A DNA stretch of 64,000 nt from Pantoea sp. Cy-639 (GTDB lineage Bacteria > Pseudomonadota > Gammaproteobacteria > Pseudomonadales > Pseudomonadaceae), in assembly GCF_011752525.1 (NCBI RefSeq), contig NZ_VWXI01000011.1, positions 62,001 to 126,000 on the forward strand, written 5' to 3'. Below, piece after piece: positions 1 to 9,234 of this stretch. Position 1 is the first letter of the stretch. Every line of letters begins with the position of its first letter. Both the position numbers and the translations under genes were made by a program. A model generated the notes under the pieces. The model did no database searches and was not told the origin of the DNA. It saw nothing but the letters and a program-made list of their open reading frames with translations.

Positions 1-3000
1 CGCCGGCATCTGCCGGAGTACATGGTGCCGGCGCACCTGGTGCTGCTCGAGCGCCTGCCGCTGATGGGCAACGGCAAGCTCGACCGCCGCGCACTGCCGG
101 CACCGGACCTGGAACAGGCGCGCCAGCATTACCTGGCCCCGGCCAATGCGCTGGAAAGCCAGTTGGCGCAGGTCTGGCGCGAAGTGCTCAACGTGCCGCG
201 CATTGGCGTGCAGGACAACTTCTTCGAGCTGGGCGGTGATTCGATCCTGTCGATCCAGGTGGTCAGCCGCGCTCGTCAGTTGGGCTTGCAGTTCACCCCG
301 CGCGACCTGTTCCAGCACCAGACCATCCAGACCTTGGCGGCGGTGGTCACCCGCAGCGCGGCGCCCAGCGACATCGAGCAGGGGCTACGCCAGGGCCGCA
401 CCGCCCTGACGCCGATCCAGCACTGGTTCTTCGACAGCGCAGTGGCGCAACCACAGCACTGGAACCAGGCGGTGCTGCTCGAGGGACGCCAGCCACTGCA
501 GGCCGAGCGCCTGGAGCGGGCCCTCGGCGCGCTGGTGGCGCACCACGACAGCCTGCGTCTGCGCTTCGTCCAGGCCAATGGCCGCTGGCACGGCGACTAC
601 GCCCAGGCGGGCGGCCAACCGCTGTTGTGGACCGCCACGGTCAGCGACTTTGCCGACTGCCAGGCGTTGTACACCGATGTGCAACGCAGCCTGGACCTCG
701 ATCAGGGGCCGCTGCTGCGAGGGTTGCTGCTGACCGACGGGCAGGGGGCGCAACGCTTGCTGCTGGCGATCCATCACCTGGTGGTCGATGGCGTGTCCTG
801 GCGGGTGCTGCTGGAAGACCTGCAGGCGCTGTACCGCGGCGCCACGCTGGCGGCCAAGACCCATGCCATGAGCGATTGGGCCGCGCGCCTGGCCAGCTAT
901 GCCGGCAGTGATTCGCTGCGCGACGAGCTGGACTGGTGGGAAACCCAGCTGGGCGACGCCTGCCTTGAACTGCCCTGCGACCACCCTCAGGGCGGCAACC
1001 TGCAGCGTCATGCCCGAAGCCTGGCCATCGAGCTGGACACCGAACAGACCCGGCAATTGCTGCAGCAAGCCCCGGCGGCGTACCACACCCAGGTCAACGA
1101 CCTGCTGCTGACCGCCCTGGCGCGCACCCTGTGCCGCTGGACCGGCGATGCGCAGGTGTTGGTGCAGCTCGAGGGCCATGGCCGTGACGGTCTGTTCGAA
1201 GACATGGACCTGACCCGCAGCGTCGGCTGGTTCACCAATGCCTATCCGCTGAGCCTGAGCCCCGTCCCGGGCGATGACGAGGCGGCCCGGGCGGCGTCGA
1301 TCAAGGGCATCAAGGAGCAACTGCGCCAGGTCCCGCACAAGGGCCTGGGGCATGGCGTGCTGCGCTACCTGGCCGATCCGGCCGTGCGCGAACGCATGGC
1401 AGCGTTGCCCCAGGCACGCATCACCTTCAACTACCTCGGCCAGTTCGACCAGCAGTTCGACGCCACGGCGCTGTTCCAGCCGCTGGATGAACCGGCGGGC
1501 CTGCCCCATGACCTGGAGGCGCCGCTGCCGAACTGGCTGAGCGTCGATGGCCAGGTGTATGGCGGTGCCCTGCAGTTGCGCTGGCGCTTCAGCAACGAGC
1601 GCTTCGAGGTATCGACCATCGAGGCCTTGGCCGAAGCCTATCGCCAGGAACTGCTGGCCCTGGTCGCGCATTGCCTGGCCGAGGGCAACGGCAGCTTCAC
1701 GCCGTCGGACTTCCCGCTGGCGCAACTGACCCAGGAGCAGATCGATACGTTGCCGGTGCCGGCCGCCGAGATCGAAGACGTCTACCCACTGACGCCGATG
1801 CAGGAGGGCCTGCTGCTGCATACCCTGCTGGAGCCAGGCACCGGTCTGTACTACATGCAGGACCGCTATCGGATCGACAGCGCCCTGGATCCCGAGCGTT
1901 TCACCCAGGCCTGGCAGGCCGTGGTGGCACGCCATGAGGCACTGCGCGCATCGTTCAGCTGGAACGCCGGCGAGGCGATGCTGCAGATCATCCACAAGCC
2001 GGGCCGCCTGCCGGTGGACTACCAGGATTGGCGTGACCTTGACGAGGCCGCCCAGGAACAGCGCCTGCAAGCCTTGCACAAAGAGGAGCGCGAGGCCGGC
2101 TTCGAGCTGCTGCGCGAGGCGCCATTCCACCTGCGCTTGGTGCGGGTGGCCGATGAGCGCTACTGGTTCATGATGAGCAACCACCACATCCTGATCGATG
2201 CCTGGTGTCGTTCGCTGCTGATGAACGACTTCTTCGAGCTGTACCAGGCCCTTGGCGAAGGCCGCCCGGCGGCGTTGCCGGTGCCGCCGCGCTACCGCGA
2301 CTACATCGGCTGGCTGCAACGTCAGGACCTTGCCGAGGCGCGCCAATGGTGGCAGGACAACCTGGCCGGCTTCGAACGCGCCACGGCCGTCCCCAGCGAC
2401 CGTCCGCTGCGCCATGACCATGCCGGCGACGGCATGCAGGTGGGAGACTGCCATACCCGCCTGGAGGTCAGCCAAGGCGCGCGTCTGCGCGAGTTGGCCC
2501 AGGCCCATCAGCTGACCGTCAACACCTTCGCCCAGGCGGCCTGGGCCCTGACCCTGGCACGCTACAGCGGCGAGCGCGACGTGGTGTTCGGCGTCACCGT
2601 GGCCGGGCGTCCGGTGAGCCTGCCGCAGATGCAACGAACGGTCGGGCTGTTCATCAACAGCATCGCCCTGCGCGTGCAACTGCCCCGACCAGGCGAGCGC
2701 CGCAGCGTGCGCCAATGGTTGCAGGCGTTGCTCGAATGCAACATGCAACTGCGCGAGTACGAGTACCTGCCGTTGGTGGCCATCCAGGAATGCAGCGAGC
2801 TGCCCAAGGGCCAACCCTTGTTCGACAGCCTGTTCGTGTTCGAGAACGCGCCGGTGGAGAGCGCCGTGCTCGACCATGCCCAGCACCTGAATGCCAGTTC
2901 CGATTCGGGCCGGACCCACACCAACTTCCCGCTGACTGCGGTGTGCTACCCGGGCGATGACCTTGGCCTGCACCTGTCGTTCGACCAGCGTTACTTCGAC

Positions 3001-5010
3001 TTCCCCACCATCGAGCGCCTGCTGGGCGAGTTCAAGCGCCTGCTGCTGGCGCTGCTGGACGGCTTCGAGGGCGACGTGGACGCACTGCCATTGCTGGGCG
3101 CGCAGGAGCAACGCTTCCTGCTCGACGACTGCAACCGCACCGAACACGTCTATGCGCTGGAGCAGAGCTATGTCGAGCTGTTCGAGGCGCGGGTCGCCGC
3201 TCATCCGCAGCGCACGGTCGCGCGCTGCCAGGAGGCGTCCTACGACTATGCCGGGCTGAACGTGGCGGCCAACCGCCTGGGCCATGCCCTGGTGGCGGCG
3301 GGCGTGGCCATCGACCAGCCGGTGGCGCTGCTGGCCGAGCGCGGCCTGGCCCTGCTGGGCATGATCGTCGGCAGCTTCAAGGCCGGCGCCGGCTACCTGC
3401 CGCTGGACCCGGGCCTGCCGGCGGCGCGCCTGCAACGTATCGTCGAGCTTAGCCGCACGCCGGTGCTGGTGTGCAGCGCCGCCTGCGCCGAACAGGCGCG
3501 CCTGCTGCTCGATGAAGTGGCCGGCGCGGTGCGCCCGAAGCTGCTGGTCTGGGAAACGGTGCAGGCAAGTTGCGTGGACTGCGCCAACCCAGGCATCCAC
3601 AGCAGGCCGGACAACCTCGCCTACGTGATCTACACCTCAGGCTCCACCGGCTTGCCGAAGGGCGTGATGGTCGAGCAGCGCGGCATGCTCAACAACCAAC
3701 TGAGCAAAGTGCCGTACCTGGCGCTGGACGAGCAGGACGTGATCGCCCAGACCGCCTCGCAGAGCTTCGACATCTCGGTCTGGCAGTTCCTCGCCGCGCC
3801 CTTGTTCGGCGCCACGGTGCAGATCGTGCCGAACGCCATCGCCCATGACCCGCAAGGGTTGCTGGCGCACGTCCAGGCCACCGGTATCACCGTGCTGGAA
3901 AGCGTGCCGTCGCTGATCCAGGGCATGCTGGCGGGTGACCACCAGGCGCTCGACGGCCTGCGCTGGATGCTGCCGACCGGCGAGGCGATGCCCCCCGAAC
4001 TGGCCGCGCAGTGGTTGCAGCGTTACCCGGCGATTGGCCTGGTCAACGCCTATGGCCCGGCCGAGTGCTCGGACGACGTGGCGTTCTTCCGGGTCGACGA
4101 GGCCTCTACCCGTGGCAGCTACCTGCCGATCGGCACGCCGACCGACAACAACCGGCTGTACCTGCTGGGCGAGGATCATGCCCTGGTGCCGCTGGGGGCG
4201 GTGGGCGAGTTGTGCGTCGCCGGCAGCGGTATCGGCCGTGGCTATGTCGGTGACCCGCTGCGTACCGCCCAGGCTTTCGTTCCGCATCCCCATGGCGCGC
4301 CGGGCGAGCGCTTGTACCGCACCGGCGACCTGGCTCGTCGTCGTCCGGATGGCGTGCTCGAGTATGTCGGGCGCATCGATCACCAGGTGAAGATTCGCGG
4401 CTATCGCATCGAGCTGGGCGAGATCGAGGCGCGCCTGCATGAACAGGCGGAGCTGCGCGATGCCGCAGTGGGCGTGCAGGAGGGCGCCAATGGCAAGCAT
4501 CTGGTCGGCTACCTGGTGGCACGCCAGGACGTGATTGCCGATGGCGCGCTGCTCGAACGGATCAGGCAGCGCCTGCGCGCCGAGTTGCCGGAATACATGG
4601 TGCCGCAGCACTGGGGCTGGTTCGACGGCCTGCCGCACAACGCCAACGGCAAGCTCGACCGTAAGGCCTTGCCCGTCATCGACATCGGCGGTCGACACGG
4701 CCAGGACTACCTGGCGCCGCGCGATGAGCTGGAGCAGACCCTCGCCGGTATCTGGGCCGAAGTGCTCAAGGCCGAACGGGTCGGGGTGCGCGACAACTTC
4801 TTCGAACTGGGCGGGCACTCGCTGCTGGCCACGCAGATCGCCTCGCGGGTGCAGAAGGCGTTGCAGTTGAACGTGCCACTGCGGGCGATGTTCGAGTGCA
4901 GCACCGTGGAGGCGTTGGCCGAGTATGTGAGGGGGTTGCAGGACAGCGCGCTGGACACGGACAAGGTCGATCGGCTGAGCGACCTGATGGCGGAGCTGGA
5001 GGCGTTGTAG
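1..5010 (+). CDS. pvdL: Pyoverdine chromophore NRPS PvdL, C-terminal part (5' end outside window)
   Basis: The reading frame is open from base 1, so the gene starts upstream; 1669 codons are visible. Domains in order: end of an A domain (A10 motif NGKLDRR, about 70-90); T domain (GGDS, Ser codon 241-243); epimerization domain (HHLVVDG near 770, NYLGQF near 1430); condensation domain (from about 1780, HHILIDAW near 2180); A domain ([11 protein letters not shown] near 3630, YRTGDLARR near 4315, NGKLDRK near 4650); T domain (GGHS, Ser codon 4819-4821). No thioesterase follows; the protein ends MAELEAL. This A-T-E-C-A-T ending matches PvdL, whose third module epimerizes Tyr and whose fourth adds Dab. 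The Stachelhaus positions of the last A domain read DIWELTADDK, which I associate with 2,4-diaminobutyrate. PvdL builds the acyl-Glu-D-Tyr-Dab chromophore precursor in the cytoplasm and passes it to the next NRPS, consistent with no TE. The domain reading is firm; the gene name is inferred from architecture plus context. Confidence 0.9.
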   Translation, partial: RRHLPEYMVPAHLVLLERLPLMGNGKLDRRALPAPDLEQARQHYLAPANALESQLAQVWREVLNVPRIGVQDNFFELGGDSILSIQVVSRARQLGLQFTPRDLFQHQTIQTLAAVVTRSAAPSDIEQGLRQGRTALTPIQHWFFDSAVAQPQHWNQAVLLEGRQPLQAERLERALGALVAHHDSLRLRFVQANGRWHGDYAQAGGQPLLWTATVSDFADCQALYTDVQRSLDLDQGPLLRGLLLTDGQGAQRLLLAIHHLVVDGVSWRVLLEDLQALYRGATLAAKTHAMSDWAARLASYAGSDSLRDELDWWETQLGDACLELPCDHPQGGNLQRHARSLAIELDTEQTRQLLQQAPAAYHTQVNDLLLTALARTLCRWTGDAQVLVQLEGHGRDGLFEDMDLTRSVGWFTNAYPLSLSPVPGDDEAARAASIKGIKEQLRQVPHKGLGHGVLRYLADPAVRERMAALPQARITFNYLGQFDQQFDATALFQPLDEPAGLPHDLEAPLPNWLSVDGQVYGGALQLRWRFSNERFEVSTIEALAEAYRQELLALVAHCLAEGNGSFTPSDFPLAQLTQEQIDTLPVPAAEIEDVYPLTPMQEGLLLHTLLEPGTGLYYMQDRYRIDSALDPERFTQAWQAVVARHEALRASFSWNAGEAMLQIIHKPGRLPVDYQDWRDLDEAAQEQRLQALHKEEREAGFELLREAPFHLRLVRVADERYWFMMSNHHILIDAWCRSLLMNDFFELYQALGEGRPAALPVPPRYRDYIGWLQRQDLAEARQWWQDNLAGFERATAVPSDRPLRHDHAGDGMQVGDCHTRLEVSQGARLRELAQAHQLTVNTFAQAAWALTLARYSGERDVVFGVTVAGRPVSLPQMQRTVGLFINSIALRVQLPRPGERRSVRQWLQALLECNMQLREYEYLPLVAIQECSELPKGQPLFDSLFVFENAPVESAVLDHAQHLNASSDSGRTHTNFPLTAVCYPGDDLGLHLSFDQRYFDFPTIERLLGEFKRLLLALLDGFEGDVDALPLLGAQEQRFLLDDCNRTEHVYALEQSYVELFEARVAAHPQRTVARCQEASYDYAGLNVAANRLGHALVAAGVAIDQPVALLAERGLALLGMIVGSFKAGAGYLPLDPGLPAARLQRIVELSRTPVLVCSAACAEQARLLLDEVAGAVRPKLLVWETVQASCVDCANPGIHSRPDNLAYVIYTSGSTGLPKGVMVEQRGMLNNQLSKVPYLALDEQDVIAQTASQSFDISVWQFLAAPLFGATVQIVPNAIAHDPQGLLAHVQATGITVLESVPSLIQGMLAGDHQALDGLRWMLPTGEAMPPELAAQWLQRYPAIGLVNAYGPAECSDDVAFFRVDEASTRGSYLPIGTPTDNNRLYLLGEDHALVPLGAVGELCVAGSGIGRGYVGDPLRTAQAFVPHPHGAPGERLYRTGDLARRRPDGVLEYVGRIDHQVKIRGYRIELGEIEARLHEQAELRDAAVGVQEGANGKHLVGYLVARQDVIADGALLERIRQRLRAELPEYMVPQHWGWFDGLPHNANGKLDRKALPVIDIGGRHGQDYLAPRDELEQTLAGIWAEVLKAERVGVRDNFFELGGHSLLATQIASRVQKALQLNVPLRAMFECSTVEALAEYVRGLQDSALDTDKVDRLSDLMAELEAL

Positions 5011-5021
5011 CCTCGGACCCT

Positions 5022-5069
5022 CGCCGGCCCCACCCGCACCCTTGTTCGAGGGTGCGGGTGGGGCCGGCG
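5022..5069. terminator. Perfect 21-bp-stem hairpin between pvdL and dsbG
   Basis: Arms 5022-5042 and 5049-5069 are exact reverse complements with a 6-nt loop (TGTTCG). The hairpin lies 11 bases after the pvdL stop and just before the convergent dsbG stop. It has no clear T tract on either side, so it may stop transcription poorly or act mainly as an RNA-protecting structure. Confidence 0.6.
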
Positions 5070-5076
5070 ACGGCGT

Positions 5077-5835
5077 TCAACGCTTGCCGAGGATCTTGCC
5101 GAGCATTTCCGGGCGCGGCGCGCCCTGCTGGCTCTGCAGGTTGCCGTGCTCGTCCTGGTAGAAGATCGCCGGGGTGGCTGCCAGCCCCAACTCCTCCATC
5201 AGCGCCATGTTCAGCTCGAGCTTCTTCTGCACCGCCTCCGGCACTTTCGCCAGTGGCTTGAGCGTGCTGGCCTTGCCGGCCTTCTCATGGCTCAGCAAGG
5301 CCGTGGCCGGGTCCTTGGCCGCGAGCAGCGCGGCGGACTTGCCGGGGCTGTCTTCGCGGATGATGCCGACCATGATGTGGCGTAACTGCACCTTGCCTGA
5401 CTCGACCCATGGTCGGGCCTGTTCCCAGAACATGTTGCAATACGGGCAGTTGGGGTCGCTGAACAGGTAGACGACGCGCGGCGCGTCGGCCTTGCCGTCG
5501 GCGATCCATGCGGTCTTTTCCATCTTCGCCCAGATCTCTTTGCTCATCGGCGCGTACACCAGCTTTTCCAGCGGCTCGGCACTGAGGTCCTTGCCTTGTT
5601 CGTCGAACAGGCTGCCGACCAGCACATGCTTGCCATCCGCTGTCAGGTAGAGGGCGATGCCGTTGTTCTGGTATTCGGCGGCATAGCCGCGCAGGCCGTC
5701 GGGCGCGTCGAAACTGCCCTTGATCACGGCGCCCTTGGCTTGCAGTTGCTGGACCGCCTTGGGCAGTTCCTCGGCTTGCAGCGCCGGGGCGGCGAGCAGG
5801 GCGAGGGTGAGGGGCAGTAGCGCATTCAATCGCAT
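5077..5835 (-). CDS. dsbG: Thiol:disulfide interchange protein DsbG (periplasmic disulfide isomerase/reductase)
   Basis: 252 residues. An N-terminal signal peptide (hydrophobic LLPLTLALLAAPALQA) is followed by a DsbC/DsbG-type dimerization region and a thioredoxin fold. The catalytic motif is CPYC (context SDPNCPYCNMF), the redox pair of DsbG, and a cis-proline loop TP lies near the C-terminus (AATPAIFY). DsbG keeps single periplasmic cysteines reduced, using electrons from DsbD. It is the last gene of a three-gene minus-strand operon: its ATG lies one base after the stop of the TlpA-like gene, which itself overlaps dsbD2. The same trio occurs in P. aeruginosa (PA2476-PA2478, from memory). 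Confidence 0.92.
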   Translation of the reverse strand: MRLNALLPLTLALLAAPALQAEELPKAVQQLQAKGAVIKGSFDAPDGLRGYAAEYQNNGIALYLTADGKHVLVGSLFDEQGKDLSAEPLEKLVYAPMSKEIWAKMEKTAWIADGKADAPRVVYLFSDPNCPYCNMFWEQARPWVESGKVQLRHIMVGIIREDSPGKSAALLAAKDPATALLSHEKAGKASTLKPLAKVPEAVQKKLELNMALMEELGLAATPAIFYQDEHGNLQSQQGAPRPEMLGKILGKR

Positions 5836-5836
5836 G

Positions 5837-6667
5837 TCATTTTCCTTGTGGTACAGGCGCCTCGGCGCTGTCGAAGGGTTCCAGGGCGTGACGCAGGCTG
5901 GCGCGGGACAGCTCGCCCAGGTGGCTGCCGACCAGACGTCCGTCGGCGTTGTAGAACAGGGTGGTGGGCAGGGCCATGGAGCCGACCTTGCGCGCCAGTT
6001 CGCCGGTGCCGTCGAACAGCACGTTGGCCAGGTTCAGCCCGGTGGTGGCCATGAACGTGCTGACGTTTTCCGGGGTTTCTCCCTGGTTGACGAACAGGAA
6101 GGTCACATGAGGGTAGTCGCTCTGGGCCTGTTGCAGCACCGGCATTTCGCGTCGGCAGGGCGGGCACCAGGTGGCCCAGATGTTGATCACCAGCGGCTTG
6201 CCGCGGTAGTCGTGCAGGGCCACGGCCTGGCCGCGGCTGTCGCGCAGGGCCATCTGCGGCAGTTCGGTGCCTTTGCTGTAGAGGTGGCTGGCCAGGCTGG
6301 CGAGCCCCCAGAACAGCGCGCCGCTGACCAGCGCCCAGCCCAGCGGCCGGCGCAGGCCCGGGCGTCTCCAGCCCTGCCACAGGGTGCCCAGGACGATGCC
6401 GAACAGGCCGCCCCAGAGCAGGAAGCCACCGTCGCGGATGTCGATGACCTGCAGCGGATCGTCGCGGTACATCGGCCAGTAGGCAAAGACGAAACCCAGG
6501 CGAGCGAACAGCAGGCCCAGCAGGAACAGGTTGAACAGCGCCGACTCGGGGTTCTCGCCGCCGCGCTTGGCCACGCGCCAGCCGACCAGGCTGGCGATGC
6601 CCAGGGCGGCGAGCAGCAGCAGGTGGTTCAGGGCCATGGTCAACGGCCCCAGGGTGACGGTCAGCAT
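5837..6667 (-). CDS. TlpA-like thioredoxin fused to an N-terminal multi-pass membrane domain
   Basis: 276 residues. The first ~135 residues contain about four hydrophobic segments, with a central GGFLLWGGLFG that resembles the core of prolipoprotein diacylglyceryl transferase-type membrane domains. The C-terminal ~140 residues are a TlpA/ResA-type thioredoxin with the active site WCPPC (context WATWCPPCRREMPVL) and a cis-Pro loop (ALPTTLFY). The likely role is a membrane-anchored periplasmic thiol-disulfide reductase that accepts electrons from DsbD2 or passes them to DsbG. The start ATG overlaps the dsbD2 stop in TGATG, so translation is probably coupled. The thioredoxin assignment is firm; the Lgt-like label for the membrane part is a judgement by eye. 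Confidence 0.85.
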   Translation of the reverse strand: MLTVTLGPLTMALNHLLLLAALGIASLVGWRVAKRGGENPESALFNLFLLGLLFARLGFVFAYWPMYRDDPLQVIDIRDGGFLLWGGLFGIVLGTLWQGWRRPGLRRPLGWALVSGALFWGLASLASHLYSKGTELPQMALRDSRGQAVALHDYRGKPLVINIWATWCPPCRREMPVLQQAQSDYPHVTFLFVNQGETPENVSTFMATTGLNLANVLFDGTGELARKVGSMALPTTLFYNADGRLVGSHLGELSRASLRHALEPFDSAEAPVPQGK

Positions 6668-8385
6668 CAGCCTTGGCTCCTGGTCTGGGCCCAGTGTTGC
6701 AGGAAGGCGGCGGCATCCACCTCGCCGGTGATGCGTCGGGCACGGCGCTCGTCACCTTCGGGGCCGATCCACACCAGGCTGGGCGGGCCTGGTACCTGGT
6801 AGCGACGCAGCAGTTCGCGGCTGGCCGGGGTGTCGGCGGTCACGTCGAGGCGCAGCAGGTGCACGCCAGCGAGGCTGGCCTGGACATCCGGCCGGGCGAA
6901 CACCTGTTTTTCCATGACCTTGCATGACACGCACCAGTCGGCATAGTAGTCCACCAGCACCCATTGGCCATTGGCCTTGGCGGTCTCCAGCTGGCGTTGC
7001 AGGTCGGCTGGGTTGTCCACCGTGGTGAAGGCGTCGTGGCTGCTGCCTGGCGCCGGGCCCGTGGCTTGGCCGACGAAGGGCTGCAGGGGTTGCCAGAGAT
7101 CGTTGCCACCGGCGGCGGCACCGACCAGCAGCAGGCCGCCCCACAGGGCGCCCAGCAGGGGCACCGCGCGCAAGGCGGGCAGGCTGTGCAGCGCCGGCCA
7201 GGCGGCCCAGCCCAGGGCGATCAGCCAGGCGCCGGCCAGGGCCAGCAGCAGCGCCTCGGGCAGCAGGCTGCGCACGGTGTACAGCGCCATGGCCAGGAAC
7301 ACGAAGCCGAACACGCCCTTGACCCGGTTCATCCAGGCACCTGGGCGGGGCAGGAAACGGTTGCCCAGGGTCACCAGCAACAGCAGCGGCACGCCCATGC
7401 CCAGGCCCAGGCTGAACAGCACCAGGGCGCCTTGCAGCACGTCGCCGCTCTGGGCGATGTACAGCAGGGCGCCGGCCAGCGGCGCGGTCATGCAGGGGCC
7501 GAGCAGCAGGCCCGACAGCGCGCCGAGCAGCGCCGCGCCGTACAGGTTGCCGCCACGGGTACCCCGGCCGGCGCGGTCGAGGCGATCGCGCAGGGTGGCA
7601 GGCAACTGTAGTTCGAAGGCGCCGAACATCGGCAGGGCGAGGAGCACGAACAGCGCTGCCAGGCTGCCCAGCAGCCAGGGTTGCTGCAACCAGGCCTGCA
7701 GGCTGGCACCGAGCAGCGCGGCGACCACGCCCAGGGCGGCGTACACCAGGGCCATGCTCAGCACGTATACGCCGGCCAGCAGCCAGCCGCGCCGGGTGTT
7801 GGCGCCGTTGCCCAGGACCAGCCCGGCGAGGATCGGCAGCATGGGTAACGAGCAGGGGGTGAAGGCCAGCAGCAAGCCGAGGCCGAAGAAGGCCAGCAGA
7901 CTCCAGGCCAGGGTGCCTTGCTGCAGGCCGCTGGCCAGGGCTTGGTCGCTGGCCTGGGCGGGCGCCTGGCTGGCGACAGTTTCGCCGCCGAGGGCGATCG
8001 GGGTGGTCTGTGGCGGGTAGCACAGGCCGGCGTCGGCGCAGCCCTGCCAGCCCAGGCGCAGCTCGCCGCTGGCGCTGGCAGGCAGCAGCAGCTCGAGTTG
8101 CTGACGGTAGACCGCGCTGTCGCCGAAGAACTCATCGTGGTGGTTTTGTGCCTGGGGCAGCGCGGGCTGCTGGTCCACGGGCAGACCGTCGAATTTGAGG
8201 CGTTTCTGGTAGAGGTAGTAGCCGTCCTGGATCTGGAAATGCAGGCGCATCTGGCCATCGGGCAGGCGCTCGTGGGTCAGCACGAAGGCCTGGTCGACTG
8301 GCAGGAAGTCCGGTTTGACGGCAAAGGGGTTGGCCTGGAGCGGGCCGGCGAGCAGGAATGTCAGGAAGAGCAGGAGAACACGCAT
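6667..8385 (-). CDS. dsbD: Thiol:disulfide interchange protein DsbD (DsbD2-type), transmembrane electron transporter
   Basis: 572 residues, the usual DsbD length. A signal peptide (residues 1-18) is followed by the periplasmic alpha domain with its cysteine pair in WQGCADAGLCYPP. The beta domain has about eight membrane segments, with the conserved cysteines in FTPCSLPMLPIL and GPCMTAPLAG. The C-terminal gamma thioredoxin domain has WCVSC (context YYADWCVSCKVM). DsbD carries electrons from cytoplasmic thioredoxin to periplasmic DsbC/DsbG-type partners. It is the first gene of the dsbD-tlpA-dsbG operon. The operon starts at a repeat-filled intergenic region and is divergent from a two-component pair that probably controls it. 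Confidence 0.93.
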   Translation of the reverse strand: MRVLLLFLTFLLAGPLQANPFAVKPDFLPVDQAFVLTHERLPDGQMRLHFQIQDGYYLYQKRLKFDGLPVDQQPALPQAQNHHDEFFGDSAVYRQQLELLLPASASGELRLGWQGCADAGLCYPPQTTPIALGGETVASQAPAQASDQALASGLQQGTLAWSLLAFFGLGLLLAFTPCSLPMLPILAGLVLGNGANTRRGWLLAGVYVLSMALVYAALGVVAALLGASLQAWLQQPWLLGSLAALFVLLALPMFGAFELQLPATLRDRLDRAGRGTRGGNLYGAALLGALSGLLLGPCMTAPLAGALLYIAQSGDVLQGALVLFSLGLGMGVPLLLLVTLGNRFLPRPGAWMNRVKGVFGFVFLAMALYTVRSLLPEALLLALAGAWLIALGWAAWPALHSLPALRAVPLLGALWGGLLLVGAAAGGNDLWQPLQPFVGQATGPAPGSSHDAFTTVDNPADLQRQLETAKANGQWVLVDYYADWCVSCKVMEKQVFARPDVQASLAGVHLLRLDVTADTPASRELLRRYQVPGPPSLVWIGPEGDERRARRITGEVDAAAFLQHWAQTRSQG

Positions 8386-8511
8386 GTCGACGCCTTGGTA
8401 GAGCTTGGGATGGTGGCATGCTGGCCTTGGCTTATTAACGGAAGGTTAACCGGGGGAAGCAGATTGGGCGAGGGTGGGCAGGTGTCTGGCGATAGTCTGT
8501 GGGGGCCTGTC

Positions 8512-8574
8512 AGATCGAGCGCCGCCCGCGCGGCGCATCGCGGGCTATCGCCCACTCCCACATTTGTTTCGGGC
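8512..8574 (-). repeat. Left 63-bp inverted repeat containing a REP core
   Basis: This segment is the reverse complement of 8989-9051 with a single mismatch (near 8565-8566, opposite the A run at 8994-9000). It contains the REP-like core GTGGGAGTGGGCGATAGCCC on the minus strand plus a GC-rich hairpin GCCGCCCGCGCGGC. With its partner it brackets the 142-bp tandem array. Confidence 0.9.
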
Positions 8575-8606
8575 CAATCTCTCCTGTGGCATTGCCTGGT
8601 CCGCCT

Positions 8607-9030
8607 TGTTGGCATGGAGAGGTTTCAGCGCGGGCGCTGCTGGCGCTTCGCCTGGCTTGAGGCATGCACCAAGGCGCACAGCGACAACATCACATGACTG
8701 CATCGCCCGAAACAGATGTGGGAGTGGGCGATAGCCCGCGATGCGCCCTGCTGGCATGGCGAGGTTTCGGCGCGGGCGCTGCTGGCGCTTCGCCTGGCTT
8801 GAGGCATGCACCAAGGCGCACAGCGACAACATCACAGGACTGCATCGCCCGAAACAGATGTGGGAGTGGGCGATAGCCCGCGATGCGCCCTGCTGGCATG
8901 GCGAGGTTTCGGCGTGGGCGCTGCTGGCGCTCCCCCTGGCTTGAGGCATGCACCAAGGCGCACAGCGACAACATCACAGGACTGCATCGCCCGAAAAAAA
9001 TGTGGGAGTGGGCGATAGCCCGCGATGCGC
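8607..9030 (+). repeat. Tandem array of a 142-bp unit, about three copies, each with a REP-like core
   Basis: The motif GGCATGCACCAAGGCGCACA recurs at 8661, 8803 and 8945, exactly 142 bases apart. A partial unit precedes the first copy (from about 8607), and the third is cut at the right inverted repeat. Each unit includes GTGGGAGTGGGCGATAGCCC (about 8718, 8860 and 9002). The copies are nearly identical, pointing to recent duplication or gene conversion. It is not a CRISPR array: units are too long and have no variable spacers. Confidence 0.92.
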
Positions 9031-9051
9031 CGCGCGGGCGGCGCTCGATCT
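8989..9051 (+). repeat. Right 63-bp inverted repeat containing a REP core
   Basis: Partner of 8512-8574, ending in the GC-rich palindrome GCGCCGCGCGGGCGGCGC. Its left half coincides with the REP part of the third tandem copy, so array and inverted repeat share sequence. Confidence 0.9.
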
Positions 9052-9234
9052 CAAGAGCGCTACAAATCTTCCGACGAGCATGCTCGACCACACCACAAAA
9101 CCTCCAACAACCCCCTGTTGCCCCCCACATCCCCTTATCAACAATCCCAAACGACGCACCCACCGAAAAGGTCCATAATCCCCCCTTAATCACCACCCTG
9201 TGCAATGCCCGCATCCCACCCCGAGGACTCCCCC

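Larger units (their letters stand above)
8386..9234. other. Long intergenic region between dsbD2 and the divergent dsbR-like regulator
   Basis: About 850 bases without a credible gene. The middle (8512-9051) is a composite repeat described separately. The flanks 8386-8511 and 9052-9234 should carry the divergent promoters; I see no clear sigma70 pair. The right flank becomes AT-richer just before the regulator. Short open frames inside the repeats repeat the same peptide and are not supported as genes. Confidence 0.7.

Noticed and set aside
385-3600. Very long open frame on the minus strand opposite the NRPS gene
   Set aside because: High-GC codon bias keeps the opposite frame open; the protein is rich in Gln, Arg and Ala with no domain, while the plus strand carries clear NRPS motifs.
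4700-5010. NRPS missing a thioesterase, possible truncation
   Set aside because: The gene ends cleanly after a T domain with a normal stop; PvdL-type NRPSs hand over to another enzyme and have no TE.
8607-9030. Possible CRISPR array
   Set aside because: Units are 142 bp and nearly identical along their whole length with no variable spacers; no cas genes nearby.
8545-9214. Overlapping small open frames inside the 142-bp repeats
   Set aside because: They repeat the same peptide with the repeat period and exist in several frames and both strands; this comes from the DNA repeat, not from selection on protein.
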